Shown piece by piece: positions 9,998-20,322 of a stretch of DNA of 64,000 nucleotides. Below the pieces are notes generated by a model. That model saw only the letters and a list, made by a program, of their open reading frames with translations. It did not search any database and was not told where the DNA came from. The stretch comes from Hirsutella rhossiliensis (taxonomy: Eukaryota > Ascomycota > Sordariomycetes > Hypocreales > Ophiocordycipitaceae): NCBI RefSeq assembly GCF_020360975.1, contig NW_025408680.1, positions 682,001 through 746,000 on the forward strand. Reading direction: 5' to 3'. Numbering within the stretch: the first letter of the stretch is position 1; each line of letters opens with the position of its first letter. The translations under genes were made by a program, and so were the position numbers.

Positions 9998-12589
9998 ATG
10001 TCCTACGCCGTGAGGAGGCCCGTCGACCCCTCGCGGTCCAGCGGCCAGGCCTCTGCCGACACACCCACGACGGCCACGGTCCTCGACTACGCGTGCCTCT
10101 TCACGCACGACCTGCGCCGCAAGCAGAAGCGCTGGCAGGATGGCAAGCTCAAGTTCCATACCTTCAACAAGCGCATAATGGTGTACGATGACCGGGGCAA
10201 CTTCGTCGGCGACTCGCACTGGCGCTCGAGCGACGTCCTGGACGAGGGCGAGGAGCTGCAGCTTGATCGCGGGAGCGCTATTGTCCAGATTTCAGACTGC
10301 ACGGGCTCGCGCGAGCAGGATCTCACCGATCTCCTCGACAAGCGGGCCAAGGAGGTGGAGCAGCGGAGGGCCACCGCCGCGGCCAAGACCACTCCCGTGC
10401 AGCAGACCCCCGTTAGGCGACGCGAGGGCCAGCCGCAGCCGCACTTTCAGCTGAAGCACCGGCCGCTCAGCGCCATTGTGCCGAGCCCTGGACCGATTGG
10501 CCGCGCGGCGATTCCGGACCGTTCGCCCTTTGAGACCAGGCGCGCTGAGGCGGGGGGAGAGCAGCAGCCGCCCGCCGCCAAGAAGAGGAGGCTGAGCACG
10601 TCGCCGCCGAGCAAAAAGGGGTTCGCGCAGAGTCTGTTTGGGGCCCGGCTGACACTTTCGTCGTGTCCTGCGCCAACGCCACCGCCCAGGGTGAGGGCGT
10701 CCAAGGAGAAGCTCGACGCGAGGATTGAGGGGCCGACGGTGAGCCAAGATATCGCCGAAAAAGAAGACGACGACGTAGTGATGCTGGATGGACCTCCGCT
10801 AGGAGCGCGCGATACGACCGCAAAATCAGCACAACCTAGAACTGAGTCTGCAAAGGTGATACCGGTTGTTGCCTCGCGGGACACGTCCTGGAAACCACCA
10901 CGGGCCAAGGCCGGCGCCGACATTGAAAAGAGAAACCTATCACGGCACCCTCAGCGAGATGAATCACCCGGCTTGCACGTGCTGGAAAGCGCGCAGCCCG
11001 CTGCTGGGGCCGGGGAGAAGGCCCGAGAAAAGGCTGACAATAGAGCGATGGCAGCCCAGTCTTTAGCAAATGGATCGCGACAAGCTGTCTCTCGGAAATT
11101 GATCAGCCGCGACGTAGAACAGACGGCTGACCAGTGCTCGGCGCAGAAGAGCCCCGAAAACGTGCCTCTGCCCAAAAGTCAAGGACCAGTGGGGAGAAGC
11201 GAAGACGCGCCATCGCCATCACTTGCCCGAGAGCAGTCTTTTACGTTCCAGAAAGCAGAGCCGCGGACAGAGCTACGGATCAAGTCGCGGCAAAAACGAG
11301 GACTGCTCATGATGTCTGAGACAAGGCCACAGCCACGCGACGCCCTGGCCAGGCGGTCCTCAAAGCCAGCTGGCAGCAGGTCGAGTCTAGAAGCAAGCCC
11401 GCTCCCCGACACTCGAGATTCAGGCGGCCGGAGCGAAGCACCTAAAGCACGGGACACAGATTATTCCGACCCAGAGACTGGTCCCTCGTGTCGTGCTGTG
11501 CCTGATCTGGCCAACACTAGCAGCGAGAGCGACGTGGCTCCCGTGGAAGCTAGACGAAGACGCTGTGTTGCTTCCGTCTTCGAAGATGCAAGCAGTGACG
11601 GCGAGGTGCTATTCAGGGACCGGGGACGACGGGGCAGTATAGGATACGCACAAGAGAGCGATGACAACGGATCGGATAGCCAAGAGGGTCACCTTCTTCG
11701 AGCGCGCAGGGTCGAGAGCCGCCGCCGCCGCCCCACAAGCGAAGACGAACCCGACAGCCCACCGGAACCACGGAGAAGAAAGCCTACTCGGCGCACCAAC
11801 CGTCGGAGGCAAGATATGGAGCAGGAATTGGAGAGGCCGGCGCCATCCGGACCGCGGATCACCAAGATGGCGAGGAAAAGTGTGAGGAGCAAGGAGATTA
11901 TCGGGTACATTCCACCTGCCGAGAACGACATGGTGCCGGCTCTGTTTGCGGCGACGGCGTGTCGGACCGCGTTTGGGGTGAACCCGGTTCTGAGCGTGGG
12001 CTCGACGGGGGTCTCGGCGGCCTCAGCTTCCATCGTGGGACGAGTTGGTGAGGCGATGACGAGGCTGTGCGGTCATGGAGCTCTCTTACCCTCAGAGCCG
12101 GATTGCGATGGAACTGACACGGGGACGAAATCTGCTGCTGATGTGGACGACGCTGCAGTGGCCGCGTTGCCAGCAGACGGGCCTCCCAAGGAGCCGAGGA
12201 GAGCGTCAATGCCGGCAGTAGAATCCCTCAAGGAGCCGGCGAGGGCAGCGGTAGAGGAGCCAGCCAGCGCTGGCGGAGAGGTGGCGCGGGCACAAAGCTC
12301 AAACACGAACCAAGACGCAGACAGCAGCTCCCGGCCCCGAGTCCAAAACCCCGCCACGCGGGGTAAGAAGGCCGCACGGAGGGAGGACGCGGCCGGCCAC
12401 CCGCTGCAAAACCTGGTGCCCATGGAGCCGGCGGCGCCGGCGCGAGCGGCAAAAGCCGCGACGACCGAGCCGAAGAGGGACCAGACGAGTTTGCCAGGGT
12501 TCAGTCGGGCACACGGAGGGGCGTGGAGCAAGCACGCGGAAGATCTGCTGGGGATGACGAGGCCGGCGGGGAGGACGAGGGGAGGGTGA
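9998..12589 (+). CDS. MTE1: ZGRF1/Mte1/Dbl2-type protein with N-terminal DUF2439 domain
   Basis: A single exon encodes 863 residues. Residues about 25-115 form the conserved domain found at the N-terminus of human ZGRF1, S. cerevisiae Mte1 and S. pombe Dbl2. Landmarks are VLDYACLFTHDLRRKQKRWQ, DGKLKFHTFNKRIMVYDDRG, NFVGDSHWR, and GEELQLDRGSAIVQI. In yeasts these proteins bind D-loops and work with the Mph1/Fml1 helicase in recombinational repair and telomere upkeep. The middle (residues 120-620) is disordered, rich in Ser, Arg and Pro. A second conserved patch follows near 630-660 (RITKMARKSVRSKEIIGYIP). The C-terminus has QTSLPGFSRAHGGAWSKHAE followed by DLLGM. There is no helicase domain, unlike metazoan ZGRF1, in line with the fungal form. 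The start is the first ATG of the frame and directly precedes the domain. Confidence 0.8.
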   Translation: MSYAVRRPVDPSRSSGQASADTPTTATVLDYACLFTHDLRRKQKRWQDGKLKFHTFNKRIMVYDDRGNFVGDSHWRSSDVLDEGEELQLDRGSAIVQISDCTGSREQDLTDLLDKRAKEVEQRRATAAAKTTPVQQTPVRRREGQPQPHFQLKHRPLSAIVPSPGPIGRAAIPDRSPFETRRAEAGGEQQPPAAKKRRLSTSPPSKKGFAQSLFGARLTLSSCPAPTPPPRVRASKEKLDARIEGPTVSQDIAEKEDDDVVMLDGPPLGARDTTAKSAQPRTESAKVIPVVASRDTSWKPPRAKAGADIEKRNLSRHPQRDESPGLHVLESAQPAAGAGEKAREKADNRAMAAQSLANGSRQAVSRKLISRDVEQTADQCSAQKSPENVPLPKSQGPVGRSEDAPSPSLAREQSFTFQKAEPRTELRIKSRQKRGLLMMSETRPQPRDALARRSSKPAGSRSSLEASPLPDTRDSGGRSEAPKARDTDYSDPETGPSCRAVPDLANTSSESDVAPVEARRRRCVASVFEDASSDGEVLFRDRGRRGSIGYAQESDDNGSDSQEGHLLRARRVESRRRRPTSEDEPDSPPEPRRRKPTRRTNRRRQDMEQELERPAPSGPRITKMARKSVRSKEIIGYIPPAENDMVPALFAATACRTAFGVNPVLSVGSTGVSAASASIVGRVGEAMTRLCGHGALLPSEPDCDGTDTGTKSAADVDDAAVAALPADGPPKEPRRASMPAVESLKEPARAAVEEPASAGGEVARAQSSNTNQDADSSSRPRVQNPATRGKKAARREDAAGHPLQNLVPMEPAAPARAAKAATTEPKRDQTSLPGFSRAHGGAWSKHAEDLLGMTRPAGRTRGG

Positions 12590-13943
12590 GCGCGGAATGC
12601 CGTGAGCGGTGGTTTTATAGTGGAAATGGTAAGCTGCCGGCTACGAGCTGGAACTGGCAAGGAGGGCCGTCGAGAGCTGACCACGGCCTCAGCACGGAGC
12701 AGGAAATGCCCGGGAAGGATGCGGTGCCGGGCCGTGGAAGACATGTGTGGCCGGGGCGACCGTGGTGGGACTCGTCATGTCGACTCTGCTTTATACAACG
12801 TTGATCGGGCAGGCAATTTATGTGCGGAGGCGCACACAAACGTTTCACGTCATCATCGGGGACAAGGAAGATGGACGTTACGTTGAGGTAAGTCAGCGTT
12901 GCTAACAACGGGGCCGTCTCTTTGCTGACTCTGTACTACCCTTAACACAGTCACTCTGAACGATACTCGCACCGACGGTCAGGCAAGAGCCGTGGACAGA
13001 ACATTGAAGGAGGTGACACGAGTTTTGCCTACGAAGTATAGGGATGGCTGCCGGACTGAAGCAAGACATTGATGGCGGTGATGACGATGCTGCAACGATG
13101 GACAGGCGGGTCTCAACCATTAGGCTTTCTAGTCTATCCACGTTGTCTGCCTTGGGCGAGTCTACGAGAGACAATGGTGGCGTCCGAATGAGAACGGACC
13201 AGGCCGAGCTTGGGGTTTCAAGCCTGGTTAGATTGACTTTTTGCCGTATTTTCGTACAAGAAACGAGGGGCGGCTTGGAGTCAGGCGCGTCAGCCAGATT
13301 GGCCAATCAGCAGCGCCGTGTGCTCGCCGAAGCCCCAGCCAACATGGTGCATCGGGCGGGTCCCCTGGGCCAATGACGCGAGGGCACGCCGGGGCCCCGC
13401 AGGAAGACCGCGCCGCTGATTGGCCCGGCGTCGCCAGCCGCTAAGCCTGTTTGAGCACGCCGAAAGAGTCAGCCCCCCACTCGGCTGCGCCCTGCTCTGC
13501 TAAGACTACACGGCGGGAATACTTTAGGCTGCCTGACTCCCGCCCGGCTTGCCAGACTCATGTTTGCATTCTGACTTGTTGTTCTTCTGCCTTTCCTCTC
13601 TCAATCAGCCAAGGCCGTCTTGAACAATCGTCGCGTCTCTCGTCCCCCGTATTGCCTCGTGTGCCCTGCCTTATCCCGAACTTTGGGGGTCCCCCCAGGT
13701 CACGTCATCCATCCTGGCCTGCCCCTCGTTCGCCTTCTCCTCTCCTTTGACTTCTCTCCTTTGAGAACCAAACTGGACTTGTAAGTCTGACCTGGAAATG
13801 CCTGCTGCTTCTCGGCTCACCACCAATCATGGCCCTCCAGCTCGCTTGCCCCGGGTCTTGTATGAGCAGCGACCGGCCCGTCTGCTCGCCATTGTCACCC
13901 TCCTCTGACTACCCTGGATCCTCGTCTCCGTGTCCGCAGCGCA
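12590..13943. other. intergenic/promoter region upstream of the half-zinc-cluster gene
   Basis: 1.35 kb. The first part is ordinary 3' flank. The second part contains four CCAAT cores (13297-13423, separate entry) and then a long CT-rich leader (13480-13800). An ATG at 13829 opens a 75-codon frame that overlaps the main start codon at 13944 out of frame, so it is a possible upstream ORF if the transcript starts before it. Confidence 0.6.
13297..13423. promoter_or_regulatory. cluster of four CCAAT boxes
   Basis: A perfect 12-bp palindrome GATTGGCCAATC at 13297-13308 contains two back-to-back CCAAT cores. A third is at 13370-13374 (CCAAT) and a fourth at 13419-13423 (ATTGG, reverse orientation). 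CCAAT is the binding site of the HAP/CBC complex, which in filamentous fungi works with HapX in iron control among other roles. The cluster lies 520-650 bp before the start codon of the half-zinc-cluster gene. Function is inferred from sequence only. Confidence 0.45.
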
Positions 13944-16755
13944 ATGGCCACCCCGTCTCCTCGCTCCGGCTTGCCCCAGGGCTTCTCCGTCTACCAGCCC
14001 GCCCTCGGCGCCCAGCTGCAGTTCTTCCCGGCCCTCGGCACTCAGCGGCTCGATGACTTGATCAACGCCCACGTCCCCGGCCCGGCCTCCATCAAGGACA
14101 AGCGCGCCTCCGTCTCGCTCGACTTTCTCGGCTACGCCCGCACCACCGGCCAGACGTTCAAGTTCTATCCCGCCGCTCCCTCGCTCGCCGAGTCGCCCCT
14201 GACTGGCAGCCCGCCGGCCCTCGACTCGGCCAGCTCCTCCTTCAACGTCTCCCCCGTCACCTCCAGCTGGGACTGGAGCGCCACGGCCTCGGTCTCGTCG
14301 CGCTCTTCCACCCACCGCCGCCCATCTGCCAAGGTCGCCTCCTCATCCACCACCAGCCCTCCCTCGCGCCATCACACGACAGACTTCTCCAGCCTCCCCG
14401 GCATGAAGATCTTGACCAAGGACGGGCTCGACGTCACAAACTCGGCCTCCAGGGGCTCCAAGACCAAGGAGCAGCGCGACCATGCTCACCTGATGCGCAT
14501 CATCAAGGCCTGCGACAGCTGCCGCCGTAAGAAGATTCGCTGCGATCCCAGCCACAAGAAGCGAGGCGGTCCCCCAGCTCACATGCACGCGGCCGCCGCT
14601 ACGGGCTCAAGACCGAGACGCAAAGCCAAGAGCCCGCCGCAGGAGCAGCTGACACCGCCTCAGTCACAGCCACCACCGCAACCATCGCCAGTCGGTGCTG
14701 ACTCCTCGGAGGCCATGGGCGCGGATGCCCTGGAAGCCTTCTTGACCTCGTCCCTCGATCTTGACTTTTCCATGTCCCATCCTGAGACTTTGGATCCGCT
14801 AGCCGCGGCTCTGCCCGACTGTCCATGGGACGACTTCATGCAGTTTCCTCCCATGGACGCGGCGGCCGACTACGACTTTTATCTGGACCCGAACAACTAT
14901 TTCACCAGCCAGTCCTCTATTTCGTCATCGTCGGCGTCGCCATTCAAGATACCCACCCCGCAATCGCTCCAGGAGCCCGGGGCACCTCCCGGTCCAGATA
15001 CCACGACCGCCCAAGGAGCACATGCGGCATCGCCCCAGTACCCCTTCCTGGATCCATCTGGCTTTGCCGGCGACTACACCGACTTCAACCTATTCTCGCC
15101 ACAATCCAGCTTCTCCGAGGATGACCGCATGCTCTCCGTCGGCTCGTCTTCCCATGAGCCCGGATCTTCCCAGCATAGCCAACCTGGCTTTGATGACTGG
15201 AACGTCGAGGCTGCACTGCCCAAGACCGCGGGCGACTCTGTCGGCGGCGTCGATGAATACGATGGTTTGAGTCTTATCGACTCGACTGACCGCCACGTAC
15301 TCCCACCGGGAGCATCGGCGGCGTCTGCTGCCTCGCTCGGCGGCCAAGTGATCATCTGTTGCGCGCCGGGCACCGTGGTACTCACCGCCGACGGCTACAA
15401 CAGCCACGTACTGGATCACGTACGTTGCACATCTGCGGCTCCCCCGTCCTTCGTCAAGCAGCGACTAACTTCTCGAAAGGTACCAATCAGTCTCAGTGCT
15501 TCCAGCTCAGCCGCGGCTGCTGCCGACTCAAGTGTATGTGTCCCCGGCGTGAAGATGCCTTTTGCGAGACAGCAACTGATTTTGAAAAAGGAATCGTCAG
15601 TTGTATATGCCTCTCGAGGACACGCCGTCGGACAGGCCGGCGTCGCACCTGTCGCACTTCATAGCGTATGTCTCGTAAAATCCCTCTTGTTCTCAAGCAG
15701 CGACTAACTTTGTCAAAAAGGAACCCCGAACTACGGCATCCGCTCAAGATGGCGTGGCTACAACAGCCTCGAGCGCTCCGGGGCACGACCCTACATCTGT
15801 AAGCGTACGTCGAGGCCGCCCATCTGCCGTGAAAGTCGCTTGTCTAACTTGTTCACAGGCGGTATACGAAGACGCTCTTCGTGCGCACCTCGCGGCGAAC
15901 GACGATTGTGATGCACGTGCGCCCCGAGACGGAGTAGTAGACTCCAACGACCTCCAGGACCCCGACGTTGGCCGTGTGCGGGCAACCCAGACATTCCGCG
16001 ATACTGTCCAACGTGGCTCTCATGTCGTTGAGCGCGTGACCACCGAGCCTCCTGGTCTATCTGGCTCGCCCTCTGATGCTGTAGCCGTGGCACCCCGGCT
16101 ACCCGCGCCGCCCGGCGTCAGCGGCTCCTCACCGGTCGACGGCGTCGTCGACCATGCCGCTGGTCCTGCGTCAATCGATGGCCTCCCCGTCCACAGCCAA
16201 CGGTACTGTCAAGGAACCGAATCCCCGAATTCGCCATCGAGGGCAAGCCTCGAGGCAACTACTCTCGACGGACACACCTCTATGCCATTCGTGTCCTCTC
16301 GGCAGGGACTCGCTCACGGCTCTACATGGCCCCTGCAAGGAGCCGTTTTGCCTGACGAGTCGCTGGCCGCTGTCACAGCTTCCGAACAAGTGGTGGTCGC
16401 ACAGGGCGCGCGTCCCAAAGCACAGCAGTGGCTGCCGCGGGATGTCCTTGCAATGACCGCCAAAGGTGTTGCTACGGTCCTGGTACTGCTGACAGCGAGC
16501 GTGATGCCTGCTCTTCAATGGGCACACGTGATTGTTGCAGTCTTGGCGCTTGCCTTCAGGTCAGCGTCGGTATGGACCAAACAGCCGCCATCAGCCCCCG
16601 AGGGCAAGTTGTCACCAGGCTTGCTCGAGGGCAAGCATCCCGGCTTTACGAGGATGACTCGAGGACTGACGAGCATGCGCAGCCATGCGTCGGTCGCAGT
16701 CTTTTCTGGGATGTCTTGGAGAGCATCTTCTGCCGTAGTACTGCTACGAGGATAG
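13944..16755 (+). CDS. half-zinc-cluster (C-x2-C-x6-C) putative regulator with C-terminal hydrophobic segment
   Basis: My model has five exons: 13944-15419, 15480-15533, 15591-15665, 15721-15798 and 15859-16755. All are phase 0 and encode about 859 residues. The four introns are 55-60 nt. Three have an ACTAAC/TCTAAC branch site, and the second has CAACTGAT. Residues 1-60 carry a conserved-looking block (GFSVYQPALGAQLQFFPALG). Residues 187-207 (RIIKACDSCRRKKIRCDPSH) match the first half of a Gal4-type Zn2Cys6 finger, with Cys at 190, 193 and 200. The second Cys triplet is missing and the sequence turns into a Pro/Gln-rich linker. Acidic Asp/Ser/Phe stretches follow. The last exon holds about 35 hydrophobic residues near 764-800 (GVATVLVLLTASVMPALQWA and IVAVLALAF), enough for one or two membrane spans. 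Introns 1 and 2 keep the frame open, so intron retention would still give protein. DNA binding is inferred. Confidence 0.68.
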
Positions 16756-18007
16756 GAGCGATTGCGGAGTGAAGCTTTTCGACATGGGCTATATGGACTT
16801 GGGCGTTGTGCTTTTTTTTTTAAAAAAATGGGAGATGATTTTGGCGAAGGTTGATGGTACATTTTATTCATCTTTCTTATTGGCGCTTCTGTGGAAAAAG
16901 GGCAAGGATTGCTCATGGCGTTGGAGAGAGGATACACTAGATCTTTGGAGTGGATAGACTTGGTCTGGATATGCCTTATCAAGAACGAGGCAAAGTAGCC
17001 AAGCTGCAGTTATTTTGCAGTTATTTTATTTTAAATTTTCATTGTCAAACTTTGAAGTTCTCAATGTCGTCGAGGCCCCGGAAAAGGGGCTGAACTGCTC
17101 GAGCGTTGAAGAAGTGGGCCACTGCCACGGTCATGTGATTCAGATTTGGACCGTGTTTTCTTGGGCCCGCGGCCTGGTCTTTTTATGTGCGGGCGCGAAG
17201 CTCCAGCGCGAAATCGGACCGGTGATTATTGGTTGCAAAAGAGAGAGCAAGAGGCTCGAGGGAGAAGTGTTGCGTCAGGATTTTCGAGGAGACGAAATTG
17301 CAGCGTTGTGGTTTGGAGCGCGGGCAAGGACGACGACGACGAAGGTGCGCCGGTGAATCATCGAACGGTCAGCATTCGTTACCGGCAAGAGATCCGGCTC
17401 GGCGGACCTGTGCTACCTCTCAGGGGCAGAGGCTGACCCGCTACACGGGCGGACAGAGAGAGAGCAGGCCGCGTCCCGCAGCAAACCGAAGTGCCTCCTT
17501 GGCTTGGGCATCAACCACGACTCAACCTCGTCCAGCACCAGATCTAGGTGCTGCTAGATTCTGCTCTTTGGCGAGGGCTCTCATTTGTAGAGCTGCATCG
17601 TTTCGGGAACATTGTTGCACCTTTGTCGAGGGACTGAGGGAGATTGATCCAGGGTGTCTTGAGAGCCGGAGGGGAGCGGTGAAGGCGGGAGAGAGGGAAG
17701 AGAAAGGAGTGCGGGTCAAGTGCTGGTGGCAGAAGTGTCGCTGTCTGCATTGTTGTGGAGGAAAAGGGAAGAAGAGGTGTGAAGAAGAGATTGAAGAGAA
17801 GGCGGGAGAAGAGACGAACGAAAAGAGAGAAAAAGGCAGGACGCAAACGACGAAGGTTAGCGGGCCGTGGAGGAAACGCACCTGGCTCTTCTCTCTCTCG
17901 CCTGGCAAGCCAAGGCAAAAGAAGAGCAAGGCGGCTTAGGAAGAAAAAAGAGGTCGCCGGAGCAAGAAAGGAACAGGAAGGAAAAAAGACTTGAAGAGCC
18001 CGTTGCC
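16756..18007. other. intergenic region and leader of the TAD2 gene
   Basis: 1.25 kb. A T10-A7 stretch at about 16811-16827 and an AT-rich tail follow the upstream gene. The second half is purine-rich (GAAGAAG/GGAGAGA tracts, 17640-18000) and would be the TAD2 5' region. In-frame codons continue upstream of the chosen TAD2 start to an ATG at 17867, so the leader could be partly coding. Confidence 0.55.
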
Positions 18008-19590
18008 ATGGCGCTGTCGACGCTGGCAGCTGCGCAGCGGGCACTGAAGTGGCTGTTTTGTTCAGCGCAGCCGGCAGCTGCCCAGGACAACAGCAAAGGC
18101 GGGAGCGAAGAAGAAGAAGGAGGAGGAGGCGATTCTTTGCGGCGAGCCGTCGAGGAGGCGCAACTTTTGGCCAATGACGACCAAAGCGAACAGCACAACC
18201 ACGACAACAACCGCCACAGCAGCAGCGGGCACATTCACAGCCTCGACAACAACCAAGACGCAGCAGCAGCGGAGATGGGAGACTACATCGTCGACAAGGA
18301 AAACATTGCCCCTGCGGCCGCAGACGTGGCGGGCGTCACGGCGGCGCTGGGCCAGCTCAAACTGGCCAGTCCGAAGGGCGAGCTTGTCCGGCAGCCCTTT
18401 TCGTCGTCGCTCGTGGCCAGGGAGGCCGTGGTCGGCGAGGATGCCGAGGTTGTGAGGGAGAGGGAGCAGAATCTGCGCTTCATTGGGGAGGCGCTCGACA
18501 TGGTGGGTTCGCAACGCCTTGATTCATAATGCTTCCCTTGCTAAGAACAGCCAAACACCTCAGGCCCGCCTCGCTCTTCGCACCAACGAAACACCCGTCG
18601 GCTGCGTCCTCGTCCACAAGGGCCAGATGATTGCCAAGGGCATGAACGCGACCAATGTCACGCGCAACGGCACCCGCCACGCCGAGCTCATGGCCATCTC
18701 GGCCCTCCTCTCCGTCACGTCGGACACGGGCCCGCGAACCACGTCGCTCCGCCCCAAGCAGCAGCCGCCGCGGCGGGGCAGGGAGGTGTCGTCGTCGCTC
18801 GACAGCTCGTCGCTCGACTCGAGGAGCGGTGGCGACGCGGCGCCCCCCGACCAAGGCAACGAGGACGGCAGCAAGGGCCACCTGTACCCCTACGGACAGA
18901 AGCTGCACGCCAGCGGACGCGTGGACCGGCGCATCCTGCACGACAGCGTGCTGTACGTGACGGTGGAGCCGTGCGTCATGTGCGCGTCGCTGCTGCGGCA
19001 GTTTGGCATCAAAAAGGTCTACTTTGGCGCCGTCAACGACAAGTTTGGCGGCACGGGCGGCGTCTTCAGCATCCACGCCAACTCGCTGCCCGTGGGCGCC
19101 GACGGCTCCCCGACGGCGTCGGCGCACCCCCTGGCGCCGCCTCGACAGCAGTCCCAGCTCCCCGATAGCAGCGGCACGCTGGGCACGTCGTATCCGCCCG
19201 GAGGCGGCGATGGCGGCAACGTGGAGCCCGGGTACGAGATTGAGGGCGGATGGGGCCGCGACGAGGCCGTGGGCCTGCTGCGCCGCTTCTACGTGCAGGA
19301 GAATGGACGAGGTATGGCACATGCACCCTCGCGTCAACGCCCACTGACAAGTCCCCGGCAGCCCCCGTCCCGCGAAAGAAGGAAGGCCGCGCCGCCCGCC
19401 TGGCCGCCATGATTGAAAAGGACGGCACCGGGGTGGCGGCTGCGGATGCGGCTGCCCCTGGTGCAGTTCCCGCTGGTGGTGGTGGTGGTGGTGCCGAGGG
19501 CCCAGACGAAGCGACGACGACGGCCGACCAGCAGCCGTCGCCGGGGTCGGTCGAGAGCCGCAAGGAGAACCTGGCGCCGGTTGACGACGA

Positions 19591-19622
<32 letters not shown>

Positions 19623-19735
19623 AGGGGGTAAGCGAGGGCAAGGCGGAGTCGAGTAGCGACGATGACGGCGTGGACAATGAGTTTTACCTGGGCCTTGCGG
19701 AGAGGGCGAGGCACCGGGGCAACTATGCGCCCTAG
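18008..19735 (+). CDS. TAD2: tRNA-specific adenosine deaminase catalytic subunit Tad2 (ADAT2)
   Basis: Exons 18008-18502, 18564-19311 and 19362-19735 (phases 0 and 1) encode 538 residues. Tad2 pairs with Tad3 to convert adenosine 34 of tRNA anticodons to inosine. The deaminase fold shows the zinc/catalytic motif HAE at residues 204-206 (TRNGTRHAELMAISALL) and PCVMC at 301-305 (YVTVEPCVMC). The family pattern FGGTGGVFSIHANSLPVG follows, then the conserved RRFYVQENGRAP. Between HAE and PCVMC lies an insert of about 80 residues, much of it Ser/Arg/Gly-rich, longer than in yeast or human Tad2. A second low-complexity insert follows SLPVG. The C-terminal tail has runs of Gly and eight Asp. The first 165 residues are not conserved (polar, Gln/His/Asn-rich) and the start is uncertain: ATGs at 17867 and 18275 are alternatives. 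Confidence 0.9.
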
Positions 19736-20322
19736 GGGCGGTTGCTTTTGCTGGCATTGGTTCTATTGGCGTGTGCTGGCAGACATGGTCGATACGGACT
19801 GTCATGATGCTTGCTTTCCTGTCTCTTTGCCTCGCTCCCGAGAGATGGACAGATGGACAATGGATGGCGCCGGTATGTAAAGAAGAAAGCATGGTCTTGG
19901 ACTCCCTGCATGAGAAAAAGGGGACTTGCGGCTACAGTGCAGTGGCGCCTTGATTAGGCCCTGTCCGTTGGGCCGTGACAGGCGGCGTCCCGTGACCCTG
20001 GCGGACCGAGGGGCTCGCCACTCACGGCTGCGGGGGGCCCCCATGCCCCTCCAAGGTCTTTGCCATTCCCGCCCCAGTTCCTACGGACTTTTCGAGATTG
20101 CCATGCTTGCCCTCGTTTCAACCATCCATTCTGTCGCCACCCGGCCAAGCGTCTCCGTCTCCTCGTGTCGCCCTTTTCCTTGAACGTTTACCTGCTCTTC
20201 TGGCCCCTTGAATCCCGCCATCTACCACCATTGACCGTCAGAAAGAAGAAGCCGCTTCGATTCTCCCGGCAACCATCCCCAGACCCCCAGCGTGCTGGTG
20301 CCCCCCCCCCCCGGACTCGCTC
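19736..20322. other. intergenic region with poly-C leader
   Basis: About 590 bp between TAD2 and the GATA-finger gene. The 3' half is CT-rich and ends in a run of about 12 C at 20301-20313, only 10 bp before the chosen GATA gene start. No coding evidence. Confidence 0.6.

Noticed and set aside
16800..17050. AT-rich tract considered as an origin or centromere-like segment
   Set aside because: Only about 250 bp and consistent with an ordinary 3' flank.
18480..19892. 470-codon open frame on the - strand opposite TAD2
   Set aside because: Arg/Pro/His-rich composition with no motif. It mirrors the third-position GC bias of TAD2, whose HAE and PCVMC motifs are unambiguous on the + strand.
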